Of a stretch of DNA of 64,000 bases, positions 12,915 to 24,205 are shown piece by piece. Source of the stretch: Trema orientale (lineage: Eukaryota; Streptophyta; Magnoliopsida; Rosales; Cannabaceae); assembly GCA_002914845.1 (NCBI GenBank), contig JXTC01000036.1, positions 302,053-366,052 of the forward strand. Reading direction: 5' to 3'. The notes under the pieces are model-generated. The model had not been told where the DNA came from. It made no database searches and saw only the letters and a list, made by a program, of their open reading frames with translations. A program made the translations under genes and the position numbers. The number at the start of each line of letters is the position of its first letter. Position 1 is the stretch's first letter.

Positions 12915-14903
12915 TTACACCCCCGGTGGAGCCAAAGCCACGTCAGCCGATTCGTCATCATCATGAACGACAACACCACTATCACCTCTAACCAAAAACG
13001 ACAACACCTCCCCTGGCGCCGCCGTCGTTTGCTCACCAATCAACACCGCCACGACCTCCTTCATGCTCGGCCGCCGCAGTGGGTCCGGGTGACAGCAAGC
13101 CAGGCCGAGCTTCAACACCACCTCCATCTCCGCCTCATCATACTCCTCCCTAACCTTCTGGTCCGCCGCGTCCAAGACCTTCCCCTCCGAGTACAGGTCC
13201 CTTACCCAGTCGATCAGCACCGCCTCCTCCTCCGCCGCGTCCATCTCAATCGGCCTCCTCCCGCACGCCACCTCCAGCACCACCACCCCAAAGCTGTACA
13301 CGTCGCTCGCCGCCGTCGGCGCCGCCACCGTCGCAAGCTCCGGCGCCAGGTACCCCAGGGTCCCGACGACCCGCGTCGTGTTCGGGACCTCCCCGTGCTG
13401 GTACAGCTTCGCGAGCCCGAAGTCGCCGAGCCGACCGCGCATCTCCGAGTCGAGCAGTATGTTGCTCGACTTAATGTCTCTGTGGACAACCACCTGGTCC
13501 CAGCCATGGTGGAGGTAGTTCAGGCCCTCCGCCACGTCGGCGAGCACGCGCCGCCGCTGGTCCCAGCTGAGAAGCTTCTTGGGTCGGTCGAAGATCCAGC
13601 GGTTGAGGCTGCCATTGGGCATGTAGTCGTACACGAGCATGAGCTGGTTCCCCTTTCTGCACCAGCCTCGCATTTGGACCAAGTTCTTGTGTTGAAGCCT
13701 TCCCATGCTCGAGATCTCGGCCATGAATTCTCTCAACCCTTGCTTCGAATCGTGGTTCACGCACTTGACCGCGATTTCGGTCTCGTTTTGGAGTTTTCCT
13801 CTGTAAACCTTTCCGAACCCGCCCGAGCCCAGAAGTTGATTATTGGAGAACCCATCAGTGGCCTCGTTAAGCTCTTCGTAGGAGTATCGGTGAGGCCAAT
13901 ACTCGAGCTCCCAATCTTCGACGTCATCATCTTCTTCGTCTCTCAACTTGGTTTTTCGCCAAAACCAGTAAACCCCACCTGAGCAGATCAACACAAAAGC
14001 AACGCAGCCGATCGCAATCCCGGAAATTTGAGCCGGAGATAGGGACGAAGAAGACGACTCTGGCACTAGAAAAACCGGTAAGTTCGTAGTGTTGATCTCT
14101 CTCGCGACGCCATTGTCGCTGAAGCTCCAGGCTAGGAGCCTCTGCGCTTCGATCCACTGCGTCTTCGAAGCCGAAAACCCGATAAACATTTCATCGGAGA
14201 GATAGTTCCGAATCTCGGGGTTTCTGTAACTGAGCGTAGGCCTAGTCGGGCGAGAAACTCCAATGGGGGCAACGGTGACATTGATTTCGAAATTGGCACC
14301 GTCGAACTCGATCCAAGCTCTGACGTTCTTCCCATCTCGCATTCGGATCGGGACGAAAGACCCAGTTGAGTTATAGTACCCTGCGGACTGAGTCACCTCC
14401 GATTCGACGTTGTTGAGGTCGATTCCGATGTGATTGTCGTCCGGGTCGTTGAACTCCGGGTTCCGACCCGTGTCGAACTCGACGGCGAACAGGGGAGCCT
14501 CGAAGGGGACGGTGGCGTTGGTGAAGAGGCCGAAGTACTGGCTGGCGAGCGCGCCGGGCGGCGAGGTGAAGTTGGTGAGGACGAAGCAGAGGCCGAAGCC
14601 GGGGCTGGAGCTAATCTCCGGCAAGACGGAGAAGACGAAGGAGGTGGAGAAGGAAGTAACAGAGGAGGAGTTCGAGCTCGTGTTGCCTCCTTTCATGGCG
14701 ATCTTGGTGGGGTAGAAGGCTCGGCCGAAGGAGAACTGGTTCGAGTCGTTGGTTAAGCGGACGACCGAGGAGTCGAAGCGGGCGTCGTTGACTAAGGTGA
14801 TGTTGGTGGAGTTTGAGGCGCCGGCGAAGGAGTTGAGGAGGAAGTCGACGGCGAGGGTTGGAGAGAGAAAGAGGAGGAAGAGGAAGAAGAAGAGGGTCTC
14901 CAT
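12915..14903 (-). CDS. L-type lectin-domain receptor kinase, LecRK-S.1 type
   Basis: Intronless, 662 aa from the chosen start at 14903. An upstream in-frame ATG at 14978 would add 25 residues, but METLFFFLFLLFLSPTLA is a good signal peptide, so 14903 is preferred. Legume-lectin domain at about 19-268 with metal/sugar-site residues FAVEFDT and DDNHIGIDLN; N-glycosylation sequons are frequent. One membrane helix at about 291-315, then a Ser/Thr kinase: P-loop GSGGFGKVY (359-367), lysine K380 in IAVKCVN, HRDIKSSN (474-481), DFG (494-496) and GTLGYLAPE. All catalytic residues are present. The juxtamembrane EDWELEYWPHRYSYEEL and the kinase match the LecRK-S.1 subgroup. Expected at the plasma membrane sensing extracellular carbohydrate or nucleotide ligands; the ligand is unknown. 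The gene is much more GC-rich than its surroundings, and this keeps antisense frames open as shadows. Confidence 0.92.
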   Translation of the reverse strand: METLFFFLFLLFLSPTLAVDFLLNSFAGASNSTNITLVNDARFDSSVVRLTNDSNQFSFGRAFYPTKIAMKGGNTSSNSSSVTSFSTSFVFSVLPEISSSPGFGLCFVLTNFTSPPGALASQYFGLFTNATVPFEAPLFAVEFDTGRNPEFNDPDDNHIGIDLNNVESEVTQSAGYYNSTGSFVPIRMRDGKNVRAWIEFDGANFEINVTVAPIGVSRPTRPTLSYRNPEIRNYLSDEMFIGFSASKTQWIEAQRLLAWSFSDNGVAREINTTNLPVFLVPESSSSSLSPAQISGIAIGCVAFVLICSGGVYWFWRKTKLRDEEDDDVEDWELEYWPHRYSYEELNEATDGFSNNQLLGSGGFGKVYRGKLQNETEIAVKCVNHDSKQGLREFMAEISSMGRLQHKNLVQMRGWCRKGNQLMLVYDYMPNGSLNRWIFDRPKKLLSWDQRRRVLADVAEGLNYLHHGWDQVVVHRDIKSSNILLDSEMRGRLGDFGLAKLYQHGEVPNTTRVVGTLGYLAPELATVAAPTAASDVYSFGVVVLEVACGRRPIEMDAAEEEAVLIDWVRDLYSEGKVLDAADQKVREEYDEAEMEVVLKLGLACCHPDPLRRPSMKEVVAVLIGEQTTAAPGEVLSFLVRGDSGVVVHDDDESADVALAPPGV

Positions 14904-15465
14904 CCGTACGGATTCCGGTGACCGGCCGGTGATCATGGTGAGGGAATGAATGAGTTGAAGTGAGTTGGTCAAACTCAATTATCCATTGAAGCCAAGCTGT
15001 CCATTGCTGCCTTCTTTCTTTAACTAATCTTCTCTTCTTCGTGAGCCGCCGAGTAAACAAAAATCTTCGACTTGTCGTTATCACTTTTCTTCATGTCGTT
15101 TTGTATTTGTGTTCAATATTTCTCTTTTTATAATGTAAAGTATATGTACGGAATATTTAAAAGGGTCAATTGGAAAAAGACAAAAAAACAATTAAGAGCC
15201 ATATCTTTCGAGTTTTGTAAAAAAAAAGAAAAAAAAAAAGAAAGTACACTCACATTTAGAAATTCAAAAAATGTATACTTATGTTTATATTTTTGTCCAA
15301 TTTATGCTTTAATTTCTGAAAAAAAAAAATTACAAAAAGATCAAACTTTAGAATTTTCTTTTCTTTTACTGTGGTTGAGTTTTAGGAGGGTTGTTGTTGA
15401 GTTTTAAGTTTTTAACGATACTGATGAGTGTAATTTGTATGAAAAAAAAAAAAATGCATACAAAT
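14904..15465. other. 5' flank of the lectin kinase
   Basis: Contains the kinase leader and promoter. AT-rich with several A-runs (15219-15242, 15318-15332, 15440-15455). No other gene recognised. Confidence 0.4.
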
Positions 15466-16150
15466 TTAGGGCCGGCAATCTATGTCACGACTCTATAATA
15501 CAACTCGAAAATGATACGAAATTAGCAGATTTGGATTGAGCTTAAACATATACGGGTCAAAATAAGTTAAACACGATTAAATAACAGGTTAAAATTAGGT
15601 CAATCTGTCTAACTCAAAATTGACACATTTGATATGATTAAACTGCTAGGTTATGAGTTATGACTGTTATGTTGTGTGTTTAAGACTATTAAGTAACTTA
15701 AGTTTGTTGACATTTCCTTGTTTATTTTGTGTTTATTTTGTAGCTTGAGATTTTGATTTAAATTTTAATTATGTTAAACATGTTAAAAATGAGTTGAATG
15801 TGACAAGTTAACCTATTAAATTAACTGGTCAAAATAAGTTAAATAGATCAATCATTTTGAATAACAGGTCAAAATGGGTTACAATTGCATATTAAAGAGG
15901 TTAAATAATAATAAGTTCGTGTTAGGTTAAATACGACCTAAAAATATGACATATTTAAATATGGTGTTAAATATGTCGTGTCGCGGGTGATGCGATTATT
16001 AAACAGTTCGTGTATGGGTTGGAATTTACGACACGTTTAATAAACATGTTGTGTTTGAATTTATTGTATATCCGTTATACCTATGTCTAGACATGATACG
16101 AATATGACACATGAAAACGAATTGTAACCCAACAAATCTAGAAGGGTGTT
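15466..16150. mobile_element. Probable non-autonomous DNA transposon (hAT-like) with TCAAAATAAGTTAAA/CGTGTCG motifs
   Basis: Begins near TTTAGGGCCGGCAATCT and ends near GAATTGTAACCCAAC. Inside, short motifs recur in both orientations: GGTCAAAATAAGTTAAA (three times), TTAAACACG, ATGTCGTGTCG and ACGACACG. Plant genomes carry many such coding-free elements rich in GTGTCGTG-type words and bounded by TAGGG..GGCAAT-like ends. No clean target duplication seen, so class and ends are tentative. Confidence 0.4.
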
Positions 16151-18520
16151 AATGCTAGGTTTATATTATTTTGACCGCCTGACATTCCTGTCTTCGTTAT
16201 GGAATGTGCTCACGTATATGGTTGGAATTGGTGCTGACTTTTATTATTATTCCTTTGTAAAACTATTCTTTTTGGAGGACTCTAAATGGATCGGGTGCAA
16301 AGTAGTTTGTTTAGCCAAGTCAATTGGTTTAACTTTTAAGAATAAGAAATGCGAATTTTTCCTTGTGTTGTTTGTAAGAGGAGTTCCAGCTCTTAACAAT
16401 ATTCTTTCTGTTTTGGAATTTTTTTTTTTATATATGAATTTTCTAAAATATCTCAATTTCACACAAATTGTCTCGTGTATAGAAAACGAGACATCTAAAA
16501 TGGTATTGATGCTATTTTTATAATTATTATCATTTTGACCCAAAACTCAGTTTCTAATATGTTGCATTGGTTGACCGCCGTTTGTGTCTTTATTAAGGAA
16601 TTCACTATAAATATAGTTTGATTTTTTTTTTTGTTAAAATAGAAATGTTCTTATTTCTGAAGGTCTGCAATTACAACTTTAGAAATAAAATATGAACATG
16701 AATGACTTTATATTTATCCACTTGAGCACAAATTGCAAAAGAAGCTAGATCATGCCAGCATATTCTCTATTCTAGAACATGGTGGCAAGAACCATAACCA
16801 GCAAAATTAATAAAGAAATATTAGTGTCTTTAACAATTGAATTGGTGATGACTTTTGAAGAACTATTCTTTCTTAATAATATTCGTTGGAGGACTGTAAA
16901 ATGAAATTGGTGAAAGTAGTTTGTGTAGCCAAGAAGATGGTTTCACTTTGAGAATTGCAATTATCCCATCACGTTGTAAATGGTGGATGGCTGGGCTTTA
17001 ATCCTCTGTGACTTGGTACATTTTATCATAATTACAATATATTTCTGAGAGGTTGTTTTGATAGAGTAAAAGCTGCCTGTGGATTATGATTGTACCAAAT
17101 TTCCAACTCTTAAAATCATATGAAGTGAGGAGGTATATTTTCTCATTGAAAAGAGATAAAGGCAAACTTTTCTTATTTATCATTATGGGCCCTTTCTGGT
17201 AGAAGAGTAACTATAGTAAATGTGTATTTTTTTACACTTTGTTTTACTGAATATCTGGTTTTATTTTTATTTTTTGAGGTTAAATTAAAAGGTAAATGAT
17301 CGAATAGATACGTTTCTATGCAGATTGCATCAATTTGCATATGGAGAACTGAAAAATGAACGTCTCCTACACTAAAGCATCAAAATCTTTAGCTACTATT
17401 TGCTAATAAGCAAAACGTAACTAAAAGTCCAAAACTCTACAGCCTTTTGTTTTATTTTCAATTAATATTCGTAGAGGGACAAAAAACGGTAAGTAGAATT
17501 AATTTTCGACGAAAATAGCAACTGACCAATTTCAAAATTTCAGATGTAGATAGCGGGAGTTGTAAGGTATATGAAGTATGAAGCTAATCCCCATGGATGG
17601 CGTAGGAAGCCCAGTCAATAGTCAAACTAGTGAATTCAGCTCATAAATGATAGCAGGCCCAGCATGTATTCTATGGCCCAAAATCGTCTCGACTCTTTCC
17701 AATGTGCCCGACATACAATAAATTCAGGGAAAATGCTAAACATTGGACTTATATATATATATATATATATATATAAGCACGAGTTATCTTGACAAAAGAA
17801 TTTGAAAGACCTGATAATTTAGGTGGCAAATAATAAATATTCATACACTAAAAATTAACCAATGACATAATAACACATCATTCAAGTTATTTTTTTATGA
17901 TAATTTGTCAAAATATATATCATATGTATAACATCCAAAGAAAAAAAAGATGAAATAAAGATAATTTAAATAAAGCGAAATGGAGAAAGAAATAGTTCAC
18001 ATAAGAATTGATATGGTCATAAGCGGCTAGCGAATACATTGTTGACTTTAGGAAATTCTTGGTATTCAAAAGCTTTGGTATGGTATTCCTCAAAAAAAAA
18101 AAGAAAAAAAAAAGAAAAGCTTTGGTCTGGTCAAATCGCAAAGTTCCACATCACAGGGAACATTCAAGCATTTGACTCGGGCCGAAATCTCAATATTTTA
18201 TTAACTCTTCGGATTTTATGTTTTAATATTTTGTTTTTTTTTTTTATATTTTCTTTTTTTTTTTTTAATTTGGAAGGAAAACTCTTTAGATATTCAAAAG
18301 CTCTAGGATGCTATTCCTGGTTATTCTTAAGTTCAAATAAAGTAGGTAAATAGTTACGTGAAATAAAATTTAAGCCGATTGAGAAAATGTAGTGAGATCA
18401 CTGATGTGGTCCGTGCATGTACTGAGTTAAGTAGGATTGCATAAGAGCAAAGGGGCTGTGTTAAGGCCCGATCCAAGTATGCAACTCTGACAGCCCCCCA
18501 ATGGCCAATGGTGATTGGTG
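16151..18520. other. Intergenic, AT-rich, with a diverged 120-bp duplication
   Basis: No gene recognised. Segment 16225-16345 (from GGAATTGGTGCTGACTTTTA through AGTAGTTTGTTTAGCCAAG) is repeated in diverged form at about 16845-16960. An (AT)n run lies at 17749-17774. Open frames here are low-complexity. Confidence 0.5.
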
Positions 18521-18525
18521 AATTA

Positions 18526-19215
18526 GGGTAAACGACATATATATCTCATGTAAACGATGGTTTTCCAGAAACGACATATCTCATAGACATGACAACGTTT
18601 GAAAAGAGAAACTAGACCACAACTTAGAAAAAAATCAAGTATCAACGACATAAAAATTCTAGAAACGTCCATGTATCCAAATTATGATTTTTATACTATT
18701 CTGACCCTTTAATTTTGTTATTGTTGCACCACCGGCCTTTTTGTCGTGAGATTGTCAAAAAAAAATGATCCATAGAGCCTCGCTCTTAAAAGTTAGACTA
18801 TCACATGCTCATCTATATGAACATGTGAGATTTACATGAGTCGTATGTAACATTTGTTTAGAAAAAAGCTAATATTGAAATGCCAACGGCCAAAATGGTA
18901 TGATGACTATAATTCAATAGCTATCAGTGAAATTCGCTCTAATATATCAATATATATACATACATTCACTACATGATAGTATTAAAAGAAAAAAAAAAAA
19001 AGACAGTTTAAAACAATATTTATATATTTTACATCATATTGGGGGGAAAGAAGAAAATAAAACTAAAACGACAAAACTACATAAATGACAGCAATTCTAT
19101 TACACCCTTACAAATAGTTAATAATTTTACAAACGACACGAGGTAATTTGAACGACAACATCTATACAAAACCAGTATTCCATAGAATGACAATAATATG
19201 TAGAAACGACGTCTA
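18526..19215 (+). repeat. Dispersed array of AACGACA motifs (17-20 bp spacing)
   Basis: AACGAC(A) or its CpG-decay form A(A/T)TGACA appears with its CG (or TG) at 18533, 18555, 18572, 18646, 18666 (ACGTC), 19069, 19086, 19134, 19153, 19188 and 19207. Neighbouring gaps are mostly 17-22 bp or about twice that. Two further AAACGACAA copies sit at 19828 and 19853. The AACGACA core is conserved and the spacer is not. The same motif forms an array in reverse orientation at 38.48-38.80 kb. Confidence 0.6.
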
Positions 19216-20465
19216 CTGAAAAAGGGAAATGAATTATAATTTAGATATAATTTATGGGGATAATATATTTAAAAAAAAAAAAAAACTCATGACTTTTAGC
19301 CTTTTAGCAAAACAAATCCGCACCTTTTCATTAATATCAAATAAAACATTCTATTCGTATTTTTCTATCAAATTTCACTTGTTTTACATAGACAATTAAA
19401 ATTGGAGTTTAAAACTGTTGCAGAAATATTTTTATTCTTTAAAATTATCAATGGCCATCCACAGAAATAGCCGAAAGACAACTACTTAGACTGAATGATC
19501 TGTAACCTATTAGAAATTCAACTGTAACAACTCTCAGACACTTAAAAATTATTTTTCTAAATTCTGTTATCCCATTTCAAAAGTTAAAAATATTCGCGTC
19601 CAGTAATTTTAACTCTAACGATATGCATGAAATTTATGACATTTGATAGAAAAACACAAATAAAAAGCTTTACTTGATGTTTGTAAAAAGATGTGTGTGT
19701 GTTTTTTTTTTTTTTTCACAAAAAGCTAAAAATAATTTTTTTTTTTTTAATATTATCCTTTATAATCAACAAAGACCAATATCCATTTAGACAAACACGT
19801 ATCTAACAAAGAACAATAACATATAAACGACAAAATACTACTCATCTCAAAACGACAATACTATCCAAAGTACAATGTATGATTAATATGAAAATAATAT
19901 AGATATATACGTACATATATTATAGTTTTTGGGAAGGCACGTACACCGTCGTAGTTATTTGTTAAAAAAAAAATATTTAGAAAAGTAAGTAATTTGATAT
20001 GATAATTTTTTAAAAGAAAAATATATTTCTAAAAGAATAATACCAATTAGGTTTAATTTATACGATAAAGTGATCTTTTATATACATGTGAGTGGTAGTT
20101 TTACATTTATTAAATAAATTGATTAAACAAAAACAAGATAAAGCATTCGCTAAAGATAATTATTGAAATATTAAAATAATAATAAGAAAAGAGGCAACTA
20201 ATACTTGATTCAAAATTATTTCCACAAAACAATACTTTTATTGATTTATTAAAAATAATTATTATTTTCCTTGAAAATATATTATTAATGAAATTAAAAG
20301 TATAATACACTACGTAAAAAGAGATTAAAAAATGACTTGTGAGAAGAAGGGAAAAAAATGAAAAACGGTAGAGGATCTTTCTTCTAGGAAGAAAATTAAA
20401 AAGGAAAAATGAATATAAAAAAGGAAGACAACTAATGATTAAATGAAAAGATATAATTTACACAA
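19216..20465. other. Intergenic, very AT-rich
   Basis: Long A/T runs and no credible gene. Two isolated AACGACA motifs near 19.83-19.86 kb may be the tail of the preceding array. Confidence 0.4.
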
Positions 20466-20469
20466 ATGT

Positions 20470-20770
20470 ATTTACTCACATAGTCACATACTCTCTTTTT
20501 TGTTTTATTTTATTTATATTTTTTTAAAATATTACTCACACTCTCATTTAAGCACACAAATCTCTCCTTGTTATTGCCGAGTGCCAAAACCGATTGATAA
20601 TAGGACAAAATAAAAAAAATAAAAAATATAATTTAAAGAAATAGAGAAAATCACCGACTTACTTTTATTTTATTTTATTTTTTTAAGGTTACTCACTCTC
20701 TCTTTTATGCACACACACATCTCTCTCATTAATTCCCAGTACCAAAATTTTGCTAATAGGATAAAACCCA
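20470..20770 (+). repeat. Diverged tandem duplication (~165 bp unit)
   Basis: The block TTACTCACACTCTCATTTAAGCACACAAATCTCTC..GCCAAAACCGATTGATAATAGGACAAAA (about 20530-20610) recurs as TTACTCACTCTCTCTTTTATGCACACACACATCTCTC..ACCAAAATTTTGCTAATAGGATAAAA (about 20690-20768). Both are preceded by a T-rich ATTTTATTT stretch. Confidence 0.55.
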
Positions 20771-20819
20771 AAAGAATAATAATAATAATAATAATAATAA
20801 TAGAACAAAACCCAAAAAA

Positions 20820-21181
20820 GAGGGACAATATCATTTTTACATCTTATTTTTTGATACTTTGTTCAATTTATACTTTGTATTTTGGTTATTATCAATATTG
20901 ACCCTTAGATTTAAAATCTGTTACAAATTTATACCCTGACACTAATTTAGAGCAGTTAATTTATCAAAATGATTTAATAAACTTATTTTCGGATCAATTT
21001 TTATACAGTTTATTTTTGGTTTTTTAAATAGCATCTTGGTAAATTAACTGCTCTAAATTGGTATCAGGATATAAATTTGTAACAGATTTCAAATCTAAGG
21101 GTCAATGTTAATAATAACCAAAACACCGTGTATAATTTAAATAAAGTGTCAAAATACAAAGTATAAAAATGATAATATCTC
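20820..21181. mobile_element. Fold-back MITE with ~150-bp terminal inverted repeats
   Basis: The left arm (20820-20971) and right arm (21031-21181) are near-perfect reverse complements. The left arm carries in order ATATCATTTTTA, TACTTTGTATTTTG, GGTTATTAT, TTGACCCTTAGATTT, ATCTGTTACAAATTTATA, CTAATTTAGAGCAGTTAATTTA; the right arm gives the same series reversed. The loop is about 60 bp. No coding capacity. Long inverted repeats suggest a Mutator-like element. Flanks on both sides carry (AAT)n followed by an AACCCARAAAAAA-like word, so the exact target duplication is blurred. Confidence 0.8.
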
Positions 21182-23750
21182 AAAATAATAATAATAATTG
21201 GACGAAACCCAGAAAAAACAAAAAAAACAAGCAAGCAAGCATGTCAACCCTATCAATTCTTAAGTATAGATATAGAATAAAAATAAGAAAACAAATAAGT
21301 AAATGAATATGAAGAGAACAAAATAACTTTCAATACAGTATCTTATAATTATAATTAAATGAAAAATTCAACTCAACAATACATAGATGTTATCCGTCAA
21401 GCAAAACAATAGATATTATCCTGTTAATAACCTATCAAAGAAGTGTCTTTTTTTTCCCCCAAATAATAAGGGCTTTGCTGCCTGATTTTGTTGGCAATGG
21501 AAGGAGAAAATTGATGTTCTTCCTCATTCTTCATGTTGATAAAATTTCTAGCTGTGTTCTTCAACTTCTTTACCATTTTCCCATTGGAAAAATAAATGCT
21601 CTCTCAATATCAAGCCCCTCATATATTCATCTTAAGTTTTATTTCTTCTTTTCTTCACTATCCCTTAAATAGTAGAAGAGTTGTTTTGGAATTATTTTCA
21701 TAACCACAAAGTACCTCGAGTCCGGTGTATGGTATTCCGCACTATTTTTTCATTTATTGCAAATTTAAGATCGAAAAAATGAGCTTGATTGGCAACGACA
21801 TTGAAATCAAGTTTTAAAGTTCAATATCTCTCATTTTTTATCAGGAAAAAAAAAAATCCAAAAAGAAGAAACTTTCAGAAAATATTTTCAAATCTTTTAA
21901 TAGGAAAGGCTTGAATAAAATAGAAAAGAAATAAAATTTTAATTAAAAAAAAATGACGGACTAGATTATCAAAATCAGCATCGAAACACAAAAAACACCC
22001 AACTTTCCTAAGCCACATTGTGTCGAACACCTTGCATGCAAAATTTTGATCATGACGGCTCTTCTGCAGTCTTGATTTTGGCAGTCGAGACGGCCATCGT
22101 GCGTGTTGTATGCGTGTCAAGCCGACAGTTGAGACATCAACTGTTCTTGTATGCCTAGTAATCCTCTACTGGATAGTGGATAATACCGACTAACTAAAAT
22201 CCCCACAATATTACAACCTTTTTTTTTTAAAACTAAAANTGGGTCAGTAAACTCCAAAACGAGTTAGGACCACAGTTGAACACTATGCCGTTTTTTCCTT
22301 CCATTACAATTTTGGATTAGATTAGACCTTAAAATCTTTAAGGATAGTATGTAGCTTTCATGAGCCCATATATGACCCCATCCCTCATGCCTATTCCTTC
22401 CATCAAGTTCATCCCCTTCACCCTACGACTTTGGGGAGAATAGATCTATCACTAGGGCTAGCTACTATGCCTTACCCTATAAAATTTGTGACCATAAAAA
22501 TTTAGTTCAGTAGTGGACTTTTTTTGTTTTTTTTTGGGAAGTGGATGATGTTTGCTCCTCAACTCTATGTAACCAACACTTGGAAGGAATCTCTTGCCAA
22601 AGCGACTTCCCATTGTGGTGCCACAACATGCTTCCAAGTGGCGCTTGGCCATGTGGTCGGGCATCCACGTGGCTTGTTTGCATGTAACTGGGCATCACTC
22701 GATCTTATGGGGCGTTGCGGCTACATGGTCTTCATCACGTGGCCCTTCATATTTGGAATGTTGTGCTTCATAAGGTATGGTACGTGGCGGGTACCCAAAC
22801 CCATGCTCATTCTCTGTACACTATTTTCTTTGTGGAAAAACTGAAAAAGATCAATTGTGCTAGCGTTAAATACATCACATTATCTCTAAGTATAAAATCT
22901 GTGTTAATATAAGTATGAGACTCTTAATAAATTCATTAGGACAGGAGGATCTTTAATAAACTAATTTGACGTGCTTGATGCAAATTAGAAAGACTAATGA
23001 TATAGACATTGAAATCTTGTATCAAAAATTTACACCACATGATATCATATGCATTTCAACCGTTCCATATTTTTAAGTGGGATCACACCACTTAAAGTTA
23101 TGTGGCTAAAAATGATGTCATATCACTTGTGTAAGTTTTTTGTGTAAAATTTTGGTATCTCAATCTTTACTCAATTAAAAGTCTTTTGAAGTTTTGAACT
23201 AATGAATTTTGACTCGGAATTTTTTTTTTATTGGTCACTTTCAATGTAGAATTTTTTTTTTGGTCACTTTCAATGTATTGGTGGACAAGCACCTTTTATT
23301 TCCTCATTTTTTCGGAGTATTTTTCACGGTGAAACTTTACAAAATCTAACAAGAAGATGTTTTTATATATACCATATACCTTTCTCCCAGGTATTCAGAT
23401 GAAAATGTGTTGTGGCCATTGTAGTCTCATTAGTCAACTGAAAGAAAGCTTCAAGGAATATGTGCATGCTAAACTCCATACACAATATCAAAATATACTT
23501 TATTCGAATAGAAGGGAAGACCTTTCCCAAAAAAAAACATAGGGAAGAACTATATTATAGAAGGAATTAATGTGATGTTTCCTATGTCCCTCTGCATCAA
23601 AATTTTTTTAATATATTTTTGTTTGTAATGTTTCTACTGGGATACAACTTTTCCCCACCTTAATCTCAAGTACGAGTATATAAACATTCGCTTTAAGATT
23701 ATTCTTCGCCAAACACTGGGGACTTTGGGGTCTCCTCTAGTAACGCAAAT
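21182..23750. other. Intergenic, no gene recognised; contains ambiguous base N at 22239
   Basis: Mostly AT-rich. A more GC-balanced patch at 22520-22850 has overlapping open frames on both strands but no domain. A single N at 22239 follows a T-run. Word TTGGTCACTTTCAATGTA is repeated at 23232 and 23260. Confidence 0.4.
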
Positions 23751-23759
23751 AACTTAGAC

Positions 23760-24205
23760 CAGGAATGTCAATTTGACCCGGCGCCCAGCGGGGCTGGGAT
23801 CCAACCCATTCGGAGGATCCTAACCGATGTTTAGGGCGGGAGCATGGATTAAAACATATACCCGGGGCGGGTTCGGGGAAGAGAAAACCCACCCCGAATC
23901 CGAGACACAAAACCCACTCCTATACTTCTTTTGATAACATATATGATATACGCTGGATGTTCAATACATAAAAAAATGGACATACAAATGCAAATTATAA
24001 TGGTTAAAATTCTAGATTTAAGAGTAATTGTGTCGTTGTAGTTAATTAATTATTATTAACTTTTTAAATATTTTTTGCTAATTTTTTTTCACATAAATAC
24101 GAACTAGGCAGGAATTCACCCTGACGGATTCCCCGCCTCGTTTAACTAGGATAGGACCGAGAGCATTCTTGGTCCTGTCCCACCCAATTTACATTTACTG
24201 TTGAG
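23760..24205. mobile_element. Probable non-autonomous transposon with GC-rich ends
   Basis: In AT-rich DNA, both ends of this block are rich in CCCGGGGCGGG, GGGGCTGGGATCC and CCCCGCC words, starting near AGGAATGTCAATTTGACCC and ending near CCCACCCAATTTACATTTA. The middle is AT-rich. The layout resembles common plant coding-free repeats whose ends read TGTCAATTYGGG. Ends and class not proven. Confidence 0.35.

Noticed and set aside
12963..13982. 339-codon plus-strand ORF
   Set aside because: It is antisense to the lectin receptor kinase, very Arg/His/Leu-rich, and a by-product of GC-rich codon use.
14430..14756. Glu/Gly-rich ORFs antisense to the lectin domain
   Set aside because: Shadow frames of the same kinase gene; no known domain.
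22524..22844. 106-codon plus-strand ORF with overlapping minus-strand frames
   Set aside because: No family resemblance; probably part of an unidentified repeat.
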